A program made the position numbers and the translations under genes. 64,000 nucleotides of DNA, from NCBI RefSeq assembly GCF_017994015.1, contig NZ_JAGOLP010000003.1:62001-126000 (forward strand), read 5' to 3'. Below the pieces are notes generated by a model. That model saw only the letters and a program-made list of their open reading frames with translations, was not told the DNA's origin and did not search any database. This DNA comes from Ferrovibrio sp. GTDB lineage: Bacteria > Pseudomonadota > Alphaproteobacteria > Ferrovibrionales > Ferrovibrionaceae. Shown here in pieces: positions 43,865 to 55,137 of this stretch (position 1 is its first letter; every line of letters starts with the position of its first letter).

Positions 43865-45514
43865 GTGGCCTGGATCATCTATCTGATCATCGCGGTGGTG
43901 GTGCTGGCCGTGGTGATACTGTTCCTCAACCGATTCTATCGCAAGGCAACCCGCGACACGGCCCTGATCCGCACCGGTGCCGGTGGCCAGCGCGTGGTGA
44001 TGGATGGCGGCTGTCTGGCGCTGCCCTTCCTGCATCAGGTTTCCGAAGTCAATATGAAGACCACGCGCATCGAAGTGGCGCGCAACGGCCCCAAGGCCCT
44101 GATCACCGGCGACCGCCTGCGTGTTGATATCGAAGTGGAACTGACCGTGCGGGTGACGCCGACCGCCGATGGCGTGGCCACCGCCGCCCAGGCATTGGGC
44201 AGCAAGGCATTCCGGCCACAGGATTTGGCCGATCTGATCGAAGGCCGCCTGATTGATGCGATGCAGAGTGTGGCGGCGCGCGAAACCATGGATCACCTGC
44301 ATGAAAATCGCGGCAGCTATGTGCGTGAAGTGAAGGCGCTGGTGGCCGAAAGCCTGGCGCAGAACGGCCTGAGCCTGGAATCCGTGGCCTTGCGCCGCTT
44401 CGACCAGACGCCATTTTCCTCCATCGACGACAACAACGCCTTCAACGCCGTGGGTTTGCGCCGCCTGGCCGAAGTGGTGGCGGCCAACAAGAAGCAGCGT
44501 GCCGCCATCGAAGCCGATGCCGATGTGGCAGTGCGGCAGAGCCAGCTTGATGCCATCAAGCAGGTGCTGATCATCGAGCGTGAGCAGGAAGAAGCCAAGA
44601 TCCTGCAAAACCGTGAGATCGAACGGCTGCGTTCCGAAAGCGAAGCCCAGGTTGCCGAATTCGGCGCCGAAAGCCGCCGCCGCGCCGAACTGGCCCGCAT
44701 CGGCCAGGAGCGCGAAGTGCGCATGCTGGAGATCGAGCGCGACAAGCAGTTGAAGCAGAGTGATCTGCAATCCAGCCTGTCGACCGAAATCACCCGGCGC
44801 GACAATGCCATTCTGCTGGCCAAGAAGCGCGGCGACGAGGCGGTGGCCGAAGCCGCTGCCGAGCAGGCACGGGTGCAGGTGGTGCTGGCGCAGGAAGGGC
44901 TGCAAACTGAAAAAGACAAAGCGGTGGCCGAGCGCATGCGCTTGCTGGCCGTGTTGCGCGCCGAGGAAGCCGCCGAGGTGGACAACACCCGCACGCGCAG
45001 CGAAACCGACACCATCCGCGAACAGGCACGCGCCGAAGCTGATGCTGCAACGCTCAAGGCTGGCGCCCAGCGCACGGCGATGCTGGCCGAATCGGAAGGC
45101 AAGGCGGCGCTGATCGCGGCCGAGAACAGCCTGTCGGAAGCCGTGATCCGCATGCGCCTGGAAAAGAAACGTATGGACACATTGCCGGTGCTGGTTGGCC
45201 AGATGATGAAGCCGGTGGAGAAAATCGATTCGATCCGCATCAGCCAGATTGGTGGCTTGGGCCTGAGCAATGGCAATTCCGGCAATGGCAGCCAGGGTGG
45301 CGGTACCGCCGGCAATGGCGCAGGCCCGAATGGAACTGGCCCGAATGGCAGCCTGGTCAATCAGGCGGTGGATGGCATCCTGGCCATGGCGCTGCAATTG
45401 CCCGCCGTGCAGAAGCTGGGCCAGGAGATCGGCATTGATATCGCCGATGGCCTGGGCGGTATCAGCCGCGCCATCGACACCACGCCGCGCCATGGCACAG
45501 CCGCAAAATCCTGA
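43865..45514 (+). CDS. Flotillin/YqiK-like SPFH-domain membrane protein
   Basis: A 549-residue flotillin-type protein. One N-terminal helix (WIIYLIIAVVVLAVVILFL) is followed by the SPFH/band 7 domain (DTALIRTGAGGQRVVMDGGCLALPFLHQVSEVNMKT) and long Glu/Ala/Arg-rich coiled coils (about 230-430). The C terminus has a Gly/Asn-rich segment (NGNSGNGSQGGGTAGNG). The GTG start at 43865 follows GGGGGAGAAATC. Flotillins organise membrane microdomains and protein complexes. The usual NfeD partner is missing; instead it sits between an amide sensor and an amide-type ABC transporter. Confidence 0.88.
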   Translation: MAWIIYLIIAVVVLAVVILFLNRFYRKATRDTALIRTGAGGQRVVMDGGCLALPFLHQVSEVNMKTTRIEVARNGPKALITGDRLRVDIEVELTVRVTPTADGVATAAQALGSKAFRPQDLADLIEGRLIDAMQSVAARETMDHLHENRGSYVREVKALVAESLAQNGLSLESVALRRFDQTPFSSIDDNNAFNAVGLRRLAEVVAANKKQRAAIEADADVAVRQSQLDAIKQVLIIEREQEEAKILQNREIERLRSESEAQVAEFGAESRRRAELARIGQEREVRMLEIERDKQLKQSDLQSSLSTEITRRDNAILLAKKRGDEAVAEAAAEQARVQVVLAQEGLQTEKDKAVAERMRLLAVLRAEEAAEVDNTRTRSETDTIREQARAEADAATLKAGAQRTAMLAESEGKAALIAAENSLSEAVIRMRLEKKRMDTLPVLVGQMMKPVEKIDSIRISQIGGLGLSNGNSGNGSQGGGTAGNGAGPNGTGPNGSLVNQAVDGILAMALQLPAVQKLGQEIGIDIADGLGGISRAIDTTPRHGTAAKS

Positions 45515-45577
45515 TTCCCGTAGAGATTAGTCTGATACCTGCTTTCACCCCATCGCGAAACCATATGGAGATTTGTC

Positions 45578-46807
45578 ATGCAGTTTGATCGCCGTGCTTT
45601 CCTGCAATCCACTGCCGCAATCTCGGGCCTGGCGGCCACGGGCCTGGCCGGCCGCGCCTTCGCCGCCAATGGCGAAATCAAGCTGGGCAGCATCCACGAT
45701 CTGTCTGGCATCTTCGATCTCTACGGCAAGCCGATGGATCAGGCCGTGATCCTGGCGCTGGATGAGATCAATGCCGCGGGCGGCCTGCTGGGCCAGAAGG
45801 TGGGCCAGACCACCTACGACACCCAATCGCAAATCCCGCTCTACACCCAGTTCGGCCAGCAGGCTGCGCTGAAGGACAAGGTGGCCGTGGTGCATGGCGG
45901 CATCCTTTCCGCCTCGCGCGAGGCAATCCGGCCGACACTTGGCCGCTTCAAGACGCTGTATTTCTACAACACGCAATATGAAGGCGGCGTCTGCGACCGC
46001 AACATCTTCTGCACCGGTGTCACCCCGGCGCAATCGGTGGAAGCGCTGATGCCCTATGCCATCGGCAAGTTCGGCAAGAAGATTTACACCCTGGCCGCAG
46101 ACTACAATTACGGCCAGATCATCTCGAAATGGGTGGCGCATTACGCCAAGCTGAATGGCGGCGAAGTGATCCAGACCGACTTCTTCCCGCTGGATGTCTC
46201 GGATTTCGGCGCCACCATCGCCAAGATCCAGAGCGCCAAGCCGGATATGGTAATGTCGGCGCTGGTTGGTGGCGCGCATCTTTCCTTTTACCGGCAATGG
46301 GCTGCTTCGGGCATGAAGTCGAAAATCCCGATGGCCTCCACCACGTTGGGCGTCGGCAACGAACAGGTGGTGCTGACCAAGGAGGAAGGCGACGGTATCC
46401 TGTTGGCCTATAACTACTCCAAGGAACTCGCCACACCGGCCAACAAGGCTTTCCTCGACAAGTGGCAGAAGAAATTCGGCGATACCAAGCCGATCCATGA
46501 ACTGGCCGTGGCGACCTATCAGGGCGTGATGCTGTGGGCCGCCGGCGTGAAGAAGGCCGGCAGTATCGACCGCATGAAGGTGATCGAAGCGCTGGAAAGT
46601 GGCATTTCCATCGAAGGCCCGGCCGGCAAGGTGACCGTTGATCCAAAAACCCATCACTGCATCCTGGATGTGCATGTGCTGGAAGTTCGGGACCAGAAAA
46701 TGAATGTGGTGAAGAGCCTGTCGCAGGTGCCGCCCAAGGATACGCAATCGGTTTGCGATCTGAAGGCCAATCCGAACGACACCACCCAGTACGAAATCAA
46801 GATCTGA
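45578..46807 (+). CDS. Urea/amide-type ABC transporter substrate-binding protein
   Basis: A 409-residue exported binding protein. The N terminus MQFDRRAFLQSTAAISGLAAT with RR-x-F-L looks like a Tat-type signal, cleaved after RAFA near residue 30. The mature fold is Peripla_BP_5 as in UrtA/FmdD: IKLGSIHDLSGIFDLYGKPMDQAVILALDEINAAGG, TLAADYNYGQIISKWVAHY and KPDMVMSALVGGAH. Family members bind urea or short-chain amides. It precedes two permeases and two ATPases by short gaps; GGAGATTTGTC lies before the ATG. Confidence 0.9.
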   Translation: MQFDRRAFLQSTAAISGLAATGLAGRAFAANGEIKLGSIHDLSGIFDLYGKPMDQAVILALDEINAAGGLLGQKVGQTTYDTQSQIPLYTQFGQQAALKDKVAVVHGGILSASREAIRPTLGRFKTLYFYNTQYEGGVCDRNIFCTGVTPAQSVEALMPYAIGKFGKKIYTLAADYNYGQIISKWVAHYAKLNGGEVIQTDFFPLDVSDFGATIAKIQSAKPDMVMSALVGGAHLSFYRQWAASGMKSKIPMASTTLGVGNEQVVLTKEEGDGILLAYNYSKELATPANKAFLDKWQKKFGDTKPIHELAVATYQGVMLWAAGVKKAGSIDRMKVIEALESGISIEGPAGKVTVDPKTHHCILDVHVLEVRDQKMNVVKSLSQVPPKDTQSVCDLKANPNDTTQYEIKI

Positions 46808-46816
46808 GCCCCATCG

Positions 46817-47683
46817 ATGGACTTCGCCGCCGTCATTGTCCTCGAAGTCCTCTATGCCATTGCGAGCCTGGCGCTGATCAGCGCCGGGCTCGCCGTGGTT
46901 TTCGGCATGATGCGGGTGATAAACCTGGCCCATGGCGAATTTCTCATGCTAGGCGGTTATGCCGCCATTGTCTCGGTGAAGGCCGGGATCAATATCTACA
47001 TCGCCATGCTGATCGTGGCCCCCCTGGTGGTGGGCCTGATCGGCCTGATCATCGAACGCTGCGTGATCCAGTTCCTGTATGGCCGCATGCTTGATTCGAT
47101 GCTGGCCACCTGGGGCCTCAGCCTGCTGCTGACCGGCGCCGCCACAATGATCTTCGGCAATACCACCACCGGCATTTCAACCCCGATTGGCGGCTTTGCC
47201 ATCGGTGGCTATCGTGCCAGCGGCTACAATATCTTCATCATGCTGGCCGGCTTTGCCGTGATGGCCGGTATCTTTGTGGTGCTGAAAACCACCCGGCTTG
47301 GCCTGGTGGCACGCGGCGCGATGCAGAGCGCCGACATGGCCTCCGGCCTGGGGCATAACCCGCGCCGCATCTATATGCTGACCTTCACCATCGGCGCCGC
47401 GCTTTCCGGCCTGGCTGGCGGCATCCTGGCGCCGCTGACCGGGCTGACGCCCACCAGCGGCGGCCTTTATGTGGCCAAGGCTTTCATCACGGTGATTTCC
47501 GGTGGCGCGGCGGTGGTCACCGGCACGCTCTCAAGCTCGGTGCTGTTTGGCAGCCTGACGCAATTGACCACACTGGCCTCCACTCCGGTCTGGGGTGACG
47601 TGGCGATGCTGCTGGCGGCCATTGTGCTGTTGCGCCTGTTACCACGCGGCATTACCGGCCGTTTCTTCACACGGCAGGTTTGA
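46817..47683 (+). CDS. Branched-chain/urea-type ABC permease (LivH/UrtB-like)
   Basis: A 288-residue permease with eight or so helices and LivH-type motifs: GLAVVFGMMRVINLAHGEFLMLGGYA near 28, MLATWGLSLLLTGAATMIFGN near 95, and LAGGILAPLTGLTPTSGGLYVAKAFITVISGGAAVVTGT near 205. It forms half of the membrane channel with the following gene and starts nine bases after the binding protein stop. Its length fits the short UrtB/LivH core without an extra N-terminal domain. Confidence 0.92.
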   Translation: MDFAAVIVLEVLYAIASLALISAGLAVVFGMMRVINLAHGEFLMLGGYAAIVSVKAGINIYIAMLIVAPLVVGLIGLIIERCVIQFLYGRMLDSMLATWGLSLLLTGAATMIFGNTTTGISTPIGGFAIGGYRASGYNIFIMLAGFAVMAGIFVVLKTTRLGLVARGAMQSADMASGLGHNPRRIYMLTFTIGAALSGLAGGILAPLTGLTPTSGGLYVAKAFITVISGGAAVVTGTLSSSVLFGSLTQLTTLASTPVWGDVAMLLAAIVLLRLLPRGITGRFFTRQV

Positions 47684-47685
47684 AC

Positions 47686-48717
47686 ATGCTGGAAAATGCG
47701 CGCAACCGGCACATCCTGGTGGCGGTGATTGGCATCGCCATCCTGCTGGGGCTGCCAGTGGTGGTTGACCTGATCACCCTGCTGGAACTCAGCGTTTATG
47801 TGGTCTACGCCATCCTGGCGCTCAGCCTGGGCTTCATCTGGGGCTATGGCGGCATCCTGTGTTTTGGACAGGCTGCCTTTTTCGGCCTGGGCGCCTATAG
47901 CTATGCCGTGGCAGCGATCAATGTGGGCGAAAGCACCGGGCCGTTCCTGCTGGCGATCCTGCTGCCGCTGATCTTTGCCGCCCTGCTTGGCGCAATGATG
48001 TTTTATGGCCGGATCAGCGATGTGTATATGGGCGTCATCACCCTGGTAGTGACATTGATCCTGTTCAAATTCATCAATTCCACCGCCAACGAAACCTGGA
48101 TCATTGGCAAGGCACGCCTGGGCGGCTTCAACGGCATTCCCGGTTTCCCGACGCTGAACATGCCCGGCGATCCCGGCAACCTGCTCGATCCGGAACAATT
48201 CTTCTATGTCGCCATGGGTTTGCTGCTGCTGGTGTATTTCGGCCTGCATTGGCTGATGACCACGCGCTTTGGCCGCGTGGTGGTGGCGATCCGCGAGAAT
48301 GAAACCCGCGCCGAATTGCTGGGTTATGACGTGCGGCTCTACAAGACCATGATCTTCGCCATCGGCGGCGGCATCGGCGGCATGGCTGGCGCGCTGTTTG
48401 CCAATTGGGGCAACTTTGTCAGCCCAGGCCTGTTTGGCCTGGCGCAATCGGCCACCATCATCATCTGGGTGATCGTGGGTGGCCTGGGCACCCTGATCGG
48501 CCCAGTGATCGGCGCCGTGCTGATCCAGTTCATCATCACCCAGCTTGGCCAGCAGAGCGTGGTGAACAACGCCTTTGTGCTGGGTGGCATACTGGTGTTG
48601 TTTGTGCTGCTGCTGCCCAAGGGGCTGATGCCCACGCTGGCCGCCCTGCTGCGCCCCAGGCAACGTTCAGGCCGCCGGCCATTACGCCAGCAGGGAGGCA
48701 AGGATGGCCAGCAATAG
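47686..48717 (+). CDS. Branched-chain/urea-type ABC permease (LivM/UrtC-like)
   Basis: A 343-residue permease of the LivM group: YAILALSLGFIWGYGGILCFGQAAFFGLGAYSYAVAA, a periplasmic insert with FNGIPGFPTLNMPGDPGNLL, then TRFGRVVVAIRENETRAELLGYDVRLYKTMIFAIGGGIGGMAGALFANWGNFVSPGLF. A basic C-terminal tail (RPRQRSGRRPLRQQGGK) extends into the cytoplasm and overlaps the start of the ATPase gene by 14 bases. The ATG at 47686 follows the previous stop directly; a TTG at 47680 is possible. Confidence 0.92.
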   Translation: MLENARNRHILVAVIGIAILLGLPVVVDLITLLELSVYVVYAILALSLGFIWGYGGILCFGQAAFFGLGAYSYAVAAINVGESTGPFLLAILLPLIFAALLGAMMFYGRISDVYMGVITLVVTLILFKFINSTANETWIIGKARLGGFNGIPGFPTLNMPGDPGNLLDPEQFFYVAMGLLLLVYFGLHWLMTTRFGRVVVAIRENETRAELLGYDVRLYKTMIFAIGGGIGGMAGALFANWGNFVSPGLFGLAQSATIIIWVIVGGLGTLIGPVIGAVLIQFIITQLGQQSVVNNAFVLGGILVLFVLLLPKGLMPTLAALLRPRQRSGRRPLRQQGGKDGQQ

Positions 48718-49429
48718 GCGCGGCAGCGTAGTGCTGGAAACCCGCAATCTGAGCATGCGTTTCGGCGGCGTGACGGCCGTGGATAATGTGGATTTTGAAT
48801 TGCGCGAAGGCGAATTGCGCTGCCTGATCGGGCCGAATGGCGCCGGCAAGTCCACCTTCTTCAAATGCCTGACCGGGCAATTGCGGCCCACAGCCGGCAG
48901 CATCCTGATCCAGGACAAGCCGATGCTGGGCGAGCCGCCCTGCCGCATTGCCCAGGCCGGGGTTGGCGTGAAAACCCAGACACCCAGCCTGTTCAATGGC
49001 CTGACGGCGCGCGAACATATCGCCCTGGCGGTGGAGCGCCATCATGGCAATGAGCGCGCCCGCAGCAAAACCGATGATGTGATCGAACGTTTTGGCCTGA
49101 ATGACCTGGCCGGACGCATCGTCGGCCAATTGGCGCATGGTCAACGCCAGCGGGTGGAAATCGCCATGGTGGTGGCCGCCGATCCCTGGCTGGTGCTGCT
49201 GGATGAGCCGGCCGCCGGCATGACGCATGAGGAAGTGGATCGCATGGTGGCGCTGATCCGTGACATCAACCGCGAAGCCACCATGATCATCGTGGAGCAT
49301 GACATGCAGTTCATCCGCCTGATCGCCGATCAGGTGACGGTGTTCCACCAGGGCGCCATCCTGATCGAGGATCATGTGGAAGCCGTGCTGAATGATCCGC
49401 GCGTGCGCGAAGTCTATCTCGGAGCCTGA
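48704..49429 (+). CDS. Urea/amide ABC transporter ATPase (UrtD/LivG-like)
   Basis: A 241-residue ABC ATPase: Walker A GPNGAGKSTFFKCLTGQ, the Q-loop in AQAGVGVKTQTPSLFNGLTAREHI, the weakened signature LAHGQRQRVEIAMVVAADPW (as in UrtD) and Walker B LVLLDEPAAGMT. GGGAGGCAAGG precedes the ATG. It is the first of two ATPases, the second being fused to an amidase, and they should pair as the heterodimeric motor. Confidence 0.93.
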   Translation: MASNRRGSVVLETRNLSMRFGGVTAVDNVDFELREGELRCLIGPNGAGKSTFFKCLTGQLRPTAGSILIQDKPMLGEPPCRIAQAGVGVKTQTPSLFNGLTAREHIALAVERHHGNERARSKTDDVIERFGLNDLAGRIVGQLAHGQRQRVEIAMVVAADPWLVLLDEPAAGMTHEEVDRMVALIRDINREATMIIVEHDMQFIRLIADQVTVFHQGAILIEDHVEAVLNDPRVREVYLGA

Positions 49430-49431
49430 GC

Positions 49432-51903
49432 ATGACCAGCCGCAGCGACCCCCGCTCTGCCGACAAGCCATTACTGGAACTGCGTGGCCTGTCTGCCGGT
49501 TATGGCGCCATCCCGATCCTGCATGACCTGAATTTTGTGGTGCGGCCGGGCGAGACAGTGGGCGTGCTGGGCCATAATGGCATGGGAAAATCCACCCTGC
49601 TGAAAACCCTGATGGGCTATATCCAGCCCAGCGCCGGCCAGATCCTGTTCAACGGCACTGAAATCACCAGCCTTTCGCCGCATGCCCGCAGCCGGCTTGG
49701 CCTGGGTTATGTGCCGCAGGGACGCGGCATTTTCCCTGACCTGACGGCGCTGGAAAACCTGCGCATGGCGCTGCCTGGCAGCAACGAGGCGCCAATCGAT
49801 CAGATCCTGGGCGAAATTCCCCGCCTGGAGCGGTTGCTGGATCGCCGCGGCGGCAGCCTGAGCGGCGGCGAACAGCAATTGCTGGCCCTGGCGCGCTGCC
49901 TGGTGGCGGAACCCAGGCTTGCCCTGCTGGATGAGCCGACCGAGGGCATTCAGCCTTCGATCATCAAGGAAATTGCCGTGTTGCTGAAGCAACTGGTGAA
50001 GGCGCGTGGCCTGACCGTGCTGCTGGTGGAACAGAATCTGGATTTTATCGCCCAGCTTTCCGACCGTGTATTGATCCTGCAAAAAGGCCGCATCACCGGC
50101 GAGGTGAAGGGCAGCGAGATTCACAGCGCCGGCATCATTGAGGAATTCGCCGGCTTTGGCCGGGTTGCGGCCCTTGCCAAAAGTGGCGAGAACACCGCTG
50201 CGCCTGCCTTGCCGGCAATGACGGCCCTGGCCATGCCGATGCCGCAACGGCCGATGTCGACGAATAGTGCTGTATCGGCGGCACCGTCTCAGCAGACATA
50301 TCAAAACTACCAGTCGGCGCCATTGCAGCGCCCGCTTCCCGCATCGGCCATGCCAGCCGCCACCCCTTCTGCCGCAAGGACGAGTTACATGACGGTAAAA
50401 CGCCCGACCGAATCACAACTGCGCGATATCGTCAGCGAATTTGGCATGGCGATGAGCGACGATACCTTGCGCCGCTATCTGGCGCTGATGGAAGGCACCA
50501 TCCAGTCTTACGACATTGTTGATTCGCTGCCGGATTTCCTGCCGCCAGTGGATTATCCGCGCACGCCGGGTTATCGCCCGCAGCCTGCCGAAAATCCGCT
50601 CAATGCCTGGTATGTCAAGGCCGAGGTGCGCGGTGCGCCGCGCGGCCCGCTGGCCGGCAAGAAGGTGGTGCTGAAGGATAACATCTGCCTGGCCGGCGTG
50701 CCGATGATGAATGGTGCCTCCACCCTGGAGGGCTATGTGCCGGATGTGGATGCCACCGTGGTGACGCGCATCCTGGATGCCGGCGGCACCATCGTTGGCA
50801 AGGCGCATTGCGAATATTTCTGCCTTTCCGGCGGCAGCCACACCAATGCCACCGGCCCGGTGCATAATCCCTGGAAGATGGGCTATTCGGCTGGCGGTTC
50901 GTCATCCGGCTGCGGCGCCCTGGTGGGTGCCGGCGAGGTGGAGATGGGCATTGGCGGTGACCAGGGCGGCTCGATCCGCATGCCCGGCTCGCTTTGCGGC
51001 ATCTACGGCATGAAACCAACCCATGGCCTGGTGCCCTATACCGGCATCATGCCGATTGAGATCACCATCGATCATGCCGGGCCGATGACCCGCACAGTGG
51101 CCGACAATGCCCTGCTGCTGGAAGTCATTGCCGGCGAAGACGGCCTTGATCCGCGCCAATATGCCCCCAAGGTGGATAAATACACGGCCGCTTTGGGCCG
51201 CGGCGTGAAGGGGATGCGGATCGGCGTGGTGAAGGAAAGCTTCACCGTGCCCGGCATGCAGGATGATGTTGCCCGCAAGGTGCGTGCCGCCGCCGACCGT
51301 TATCGTGAACTGGGCGCGCAGGTGGAGGAGATTTCGGTGCCGATGCACAGCCTGGGCACCGCAATCTGGACACCGATTGCGCTGGAAGGCCTCACCGATC
51401 TGATGATGAACGGCAATGGCTTCGGCACCAACTGGAAGGGGCTTTACGTCACCAGCCTGCTGGATGCCCATGCCAATTGGCGCAGCCGCTCGGATGAGCT
51501 TTCCGATAGCCTCAAGATATCGATGTTTGTCGGGCAGTATTTCCTCAAGCATTATCGTGGCCATTATTATGCCAAGGCGCAGAATCTGGCCCGCCAATTG
51601 AAGCTGGCCTATGACGCGGCGCTGGATCGTTGCGACCTGCTGCTGATGCCCACCCTGCCGATGGTAGCGCAGCCTTTGCCGCCGCCCGGCAGTCCGCTGG
51701 AATTGGTCATCCAGCGCGCTTTTGAAATCCTGCCCAATACGGCACCGTTTGATACCACCGGGCATCCGGCGATGACTGTGCCCTGCGGCCTGAGCGACGG
51801 CCTACCGGTGGGCGTGATGCTGATCGGCAAACACTGGCGCGAGGCAACGATCTATCAGGCCGCGCATGCCTTTGAGCAGGTGGAAGACTGGCGCAACATG
51901 TAA
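49432..51903 (+). CDS. Fusion of ABC transporter ATPase (UrtE-like) with amidase-signature hydrolase
   Basis: An 823-residue two-domain protein. Residues about 12-245 are a full UrtE/LivF ATPase: Walker [10 protein letters not shown] near 46, [18 protein letters not shown], signature [16 protein letters not shown] and [16 protein letters not shown] linker of about 70 residues rich in Pro, Ala, Gln and Met follows. Residues about 320-823 are a complete amidase of the nitrile-hydratase-associated type, with catalytic Lys415 (VLKDN), the cis-Ser loop AGGSSSG and nucleophile Ser514 (GGSIRMP). An internal ATG (50389) preceded by AAGGACG could also give a free 504-residue amidase. The reading frame is continuous with no sign of error. 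Import and amide hydrolysis appear physically joined. Confidence 0.92.
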   Translation: MTSRSDPRSADKPLLELRGLSAGYGAIPILHDLNFVVRPGETVGVLGHNGMGKSTLLKTLMGYIQPSAGQILFNGTEITSLSPHARSRLGLGYVPQGRGIFPDLTALENLRMALPGSNEAPIDQILGEIPRLERLLDRRGGSLSGGEQQLLALARCLVAEPRLALLDEPTEGIQPSIIKEIAVLLKQLVKARGLTVLLVEQNLDFIAQLSDRVLILQKGRITGEVKGSEIHSAGIIEEFAGFGRVAALAKSGENTAAPALPAMTALAMPMPQRPMSTNSAVSAAPSQQTYQNYQSAPLQRPLPASAMPAATPSAARTSYMTVKRPTESQLRDIVSEFGMAMSDDTLRRYLALMEGTIQSYDIVDSLPDFLPPVDYPRTPGYRPQPAENPLNAWYVKAEVRGAPRGPLAGKKVVLKDNICLAGVPMMNGASTLEGYVPDVDATVVTRILDAGGTIVGKAHCEYFCLSGGSHTNATGPVHNPWKMGYSAGGSSSGCGALVGAGEVEMGIGGDQGGSIRMPGSLCGIYGMKPTHGLVPYTGIMPIEITIDHAGPMTRTVADNALLLEVIAGEDGLDPRQYAPKVDKYTAALGRGVKGMRIGVVKESFTVPGMQDDVARKVRAAADRYRELGAQVEEISVPMHSLGTAIWTPIALEGLTDLMMNGNGFGTNWKGLYVTSLLDAHANWRSRSDELSDSLKISMFVGQYFLKHYRGHYYAKAQNLARQLKLAYDAALDRCDLLLMPTLPMVAQPLPPPGSPLELVIQRAFEILPNTAPFDTTGHPAMTVPCGLSDGLPVGVMLIGKHWREATIYQAAHAFEQVEDWRNM

Positions 51904-51928
51904 TCGCCAGAATAACTGGGAGGAAACC

Positions 51929-53620
<1,692 letters not shown>

Positions 53621-53650
53621 CAGAATAGGCTCTGACACGGAGCCCCAGCC

Positions 53651-54286
53651 ATGCCGATAGATATCCGCCCCGACGACGCCCTGATTGTTATTGATGTGCA
53701 GAATGATTTCTGCCCGGGCGGCGCACTGGCCGTGCCGGAAGGCGATGCCGTGGTGCCGGTGATCAACCGGCTGATCGGCCGCTTTCCGCACGTGATCCTG
53801 ACCCAGGATTGGCATCCGGCCGGGCACCGGTCTTTTGCCTCAACCCATCCAGGCCGGCAGCCATTCGAAACCATTGCCTGGCGCTATGGGCCGCAAACCT
53901 TGTGGCCGGATCACTGTGTGCAAGGCAGCAAGGGCGCTGAATTTCACGCGGGCCTGCATATCGACACCGCCGAATTGGTGATCCGCAAAGGCTTTCGAGC
54001 CGAGATCGATTCCTATTCGGCTTTCAGCGAAAACGACAAGACAACTCGCACCGGACTGGCCGGCTATCTGCGCGAGCGCAAGCTCAACCGCCTTTTCTTC
54101 TGCGGCCTAGCGCTGGATTACTGTGTGGCCTGGTCAGCCCTGGATGGCCGCCGCGAGAGTTTTCCGGCTTTTGTGGTGGAGGATGCCTGCCGCGCCATTG
54201 ACCTCAACGGCAGCCGCGCCGAGGCCATGGCTCAATTCGCCCGCAACGATGTGGGCGTGCTGAATGCGGCAGAGATAACGGCCTAA
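53651..54286 (+). CDS. pncA: Nicotinamidase PncA
   Basis: A 211-residue isochorismatase-fold hydrolase. Family motifs are all present: VIDVQNDFCPGGALAV with the catalytic Asp near 15, TQDWHPAGHRSFA with metal-binding Asp and His, VIRKGFRAEIDSYSAF with the catalytic-site Lys, and CGLALDYCV with the nucleophilic Cys near 157. It deamidates nicotinamide to nicotinate. Last in the amide-uptake operon, it hints that nicotinamide or related aromatic amides could be among the imported compounds. Its stop overlaps that of the convergent BKACE gene. Confidence 0.93.
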   Translation: MPIDIRPDDALIVIDVQNDFCPGGALAVPEGDAVVPVINRLIGRFPHVILTQDWHPAGHRSFASTHPGRQPFETIAWRYGPQTLWPDHCVQGSKGAEFHAGLHIDTAELVIRKGFRAEIDSYSAFSENDKTTRTGLAGYLRERKLNRLFFCGLALDYCVAWSALDGRRESFPAFVVEDACRAIDLNGSRAEAMAQFARNDVGVLNAAEITA

Positions 54287-55110
54287 ACCATCCTGAGGCC
54301 AAGAATGCGGCGGGCTTCCTCAGGCGTTGCCGGGCGGCGGCCATAATCAGCACAGAGCGCCGCAACCCGCGCCACCAATTCGGCATTGCTGCTGGCCAGC
54401 CGTCCATTGTCGAAACGGATATTGTCTTCCAGGCCGGTGCGGCAATGGCCGCCCATCTCCAGCGCCCAGTGATTCACTTCCAACTGATGCCGGCCCAGGC
54501 CGGCAGCGGTCCAGGTCGCATCCGGCATCAGTTTGTGCAATTGCGCCACTTCAAATTCAAGAATTTCGCGCCTCGCCGGCAGCGCATTCTTCACGCCCAT
54601 GACAAATTGCACATGTGCCGGCTCCGGGATCAGCCCTTCGCGCACCAGATCGGCGGCATTGTAGAGCATCGCCAGATCAAACACTTCCACTTCCGGCTTG
54701 ACCTCGTAATCCTTCATCGTCTGCGCCAAGCCCTTGATGAAATCCGGTGGATTTTCATTCACGAAGGTGGGGAAATTCACCGAGCCGGTGGCCAATGACG
54801 CCATGTCGGGGCGGTATTTCAGCATACCGCCACGTTCCTCCAGTTTGCGCCCGCGCGCACCGGTGGAGAATTGCACAATCATGCCGGGGCAATGTTTTTC
54901 GATGCCCTGCTGCACGGCATGAAAACGTTCCGGATCGGATGACGAGGATTCGTCATCGTTGCGCACATGAATATGCACCAGGGATGCACCGGCTTCATAA
55001 GCCTGCTGGCTGGATTCAACCTGCTCCGCTACCGTGACCGGCACAGCGGGTGTATCCTTTTTGCGCGGCACCGATCCGGTGATGGCGACGGTAATGATGC
55101 ACGGTTCCAT
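54283..55110 (-). CDS. BKACE family (DUF849) beta-keto acid cleavage enzyme
   Basis: A 275-residue TIM-barrel enzyme that condenses a beta-keto acid with acetyl-CoA to give acetoacetate and a new acyl-CoA. The zinc-binding motif HIHVRND is near residue 46, with QFSTGARG, FDLAMLYNAADL and later GLEDNIRFDNGRLASSNAELV, the family active-site loop. The ATG at 55110 follows AAGGTGGG; a GTG nine bases earlier is possible. It is the last gene of the minus-strand operon running from beyond 64000. The specific keto acid cannot be deduced. Confidence 0.92.
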   Translation of the reverse strand: MEPCIITVAITGSVPRKKDTPAVPVTVAEQVESSQQAYEAGASLVHIHVRNDDESSSSDPERFHAVQQGIEKHCPGMIVQFSTGARGRKLEERGGMLKYRPDMASLATGSVNFPTFVNENPPDFIKGLAQTMKDYEVKPEVEVFDLAMLYNAADLVREGLIPEPAHVQFVMGVKNALPARREILEFEVAQLHKLMPDATWTAAGLGRHQLEVNHWALEMGGHCRTGLEDNIRFDNGRLASSNAELVARVAALCADYGRRPATPEEARRILGLRMV

Positions 55111-55137
55111 GTTTCCCACCTTTTTTAGCTTTATGAT

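Noticed and set aside
43745..45493. 582-codon open frame on the minus strand opposite the flotillin gene
   Set aside because: Low-complexity His/Gln/Ala/Gly product mirroring the coiled-coil codons of the real gene; no ribosome site or domain.
45545..46933. 462-codon minus-strand frame opposite the ABC binding protein
   Set aside because: Shadow of a gene with clear signal peptide and fold on the plus strand.
47467..48663. 398-codon minus-strand frame opposite the LivM-type permease
   Set aside because: His/Gln/Asp-rich product without motifs; permease motifs on the plus strand are unmistakable.
49432..51903. ATPase-amidase fusion as an assembly or frameshift artefact
   Set aside because: The frame runs unbroken through a long linker of normal codon use, and both domains are complete; an artefact would more likely leave a truncated domain or a stop.
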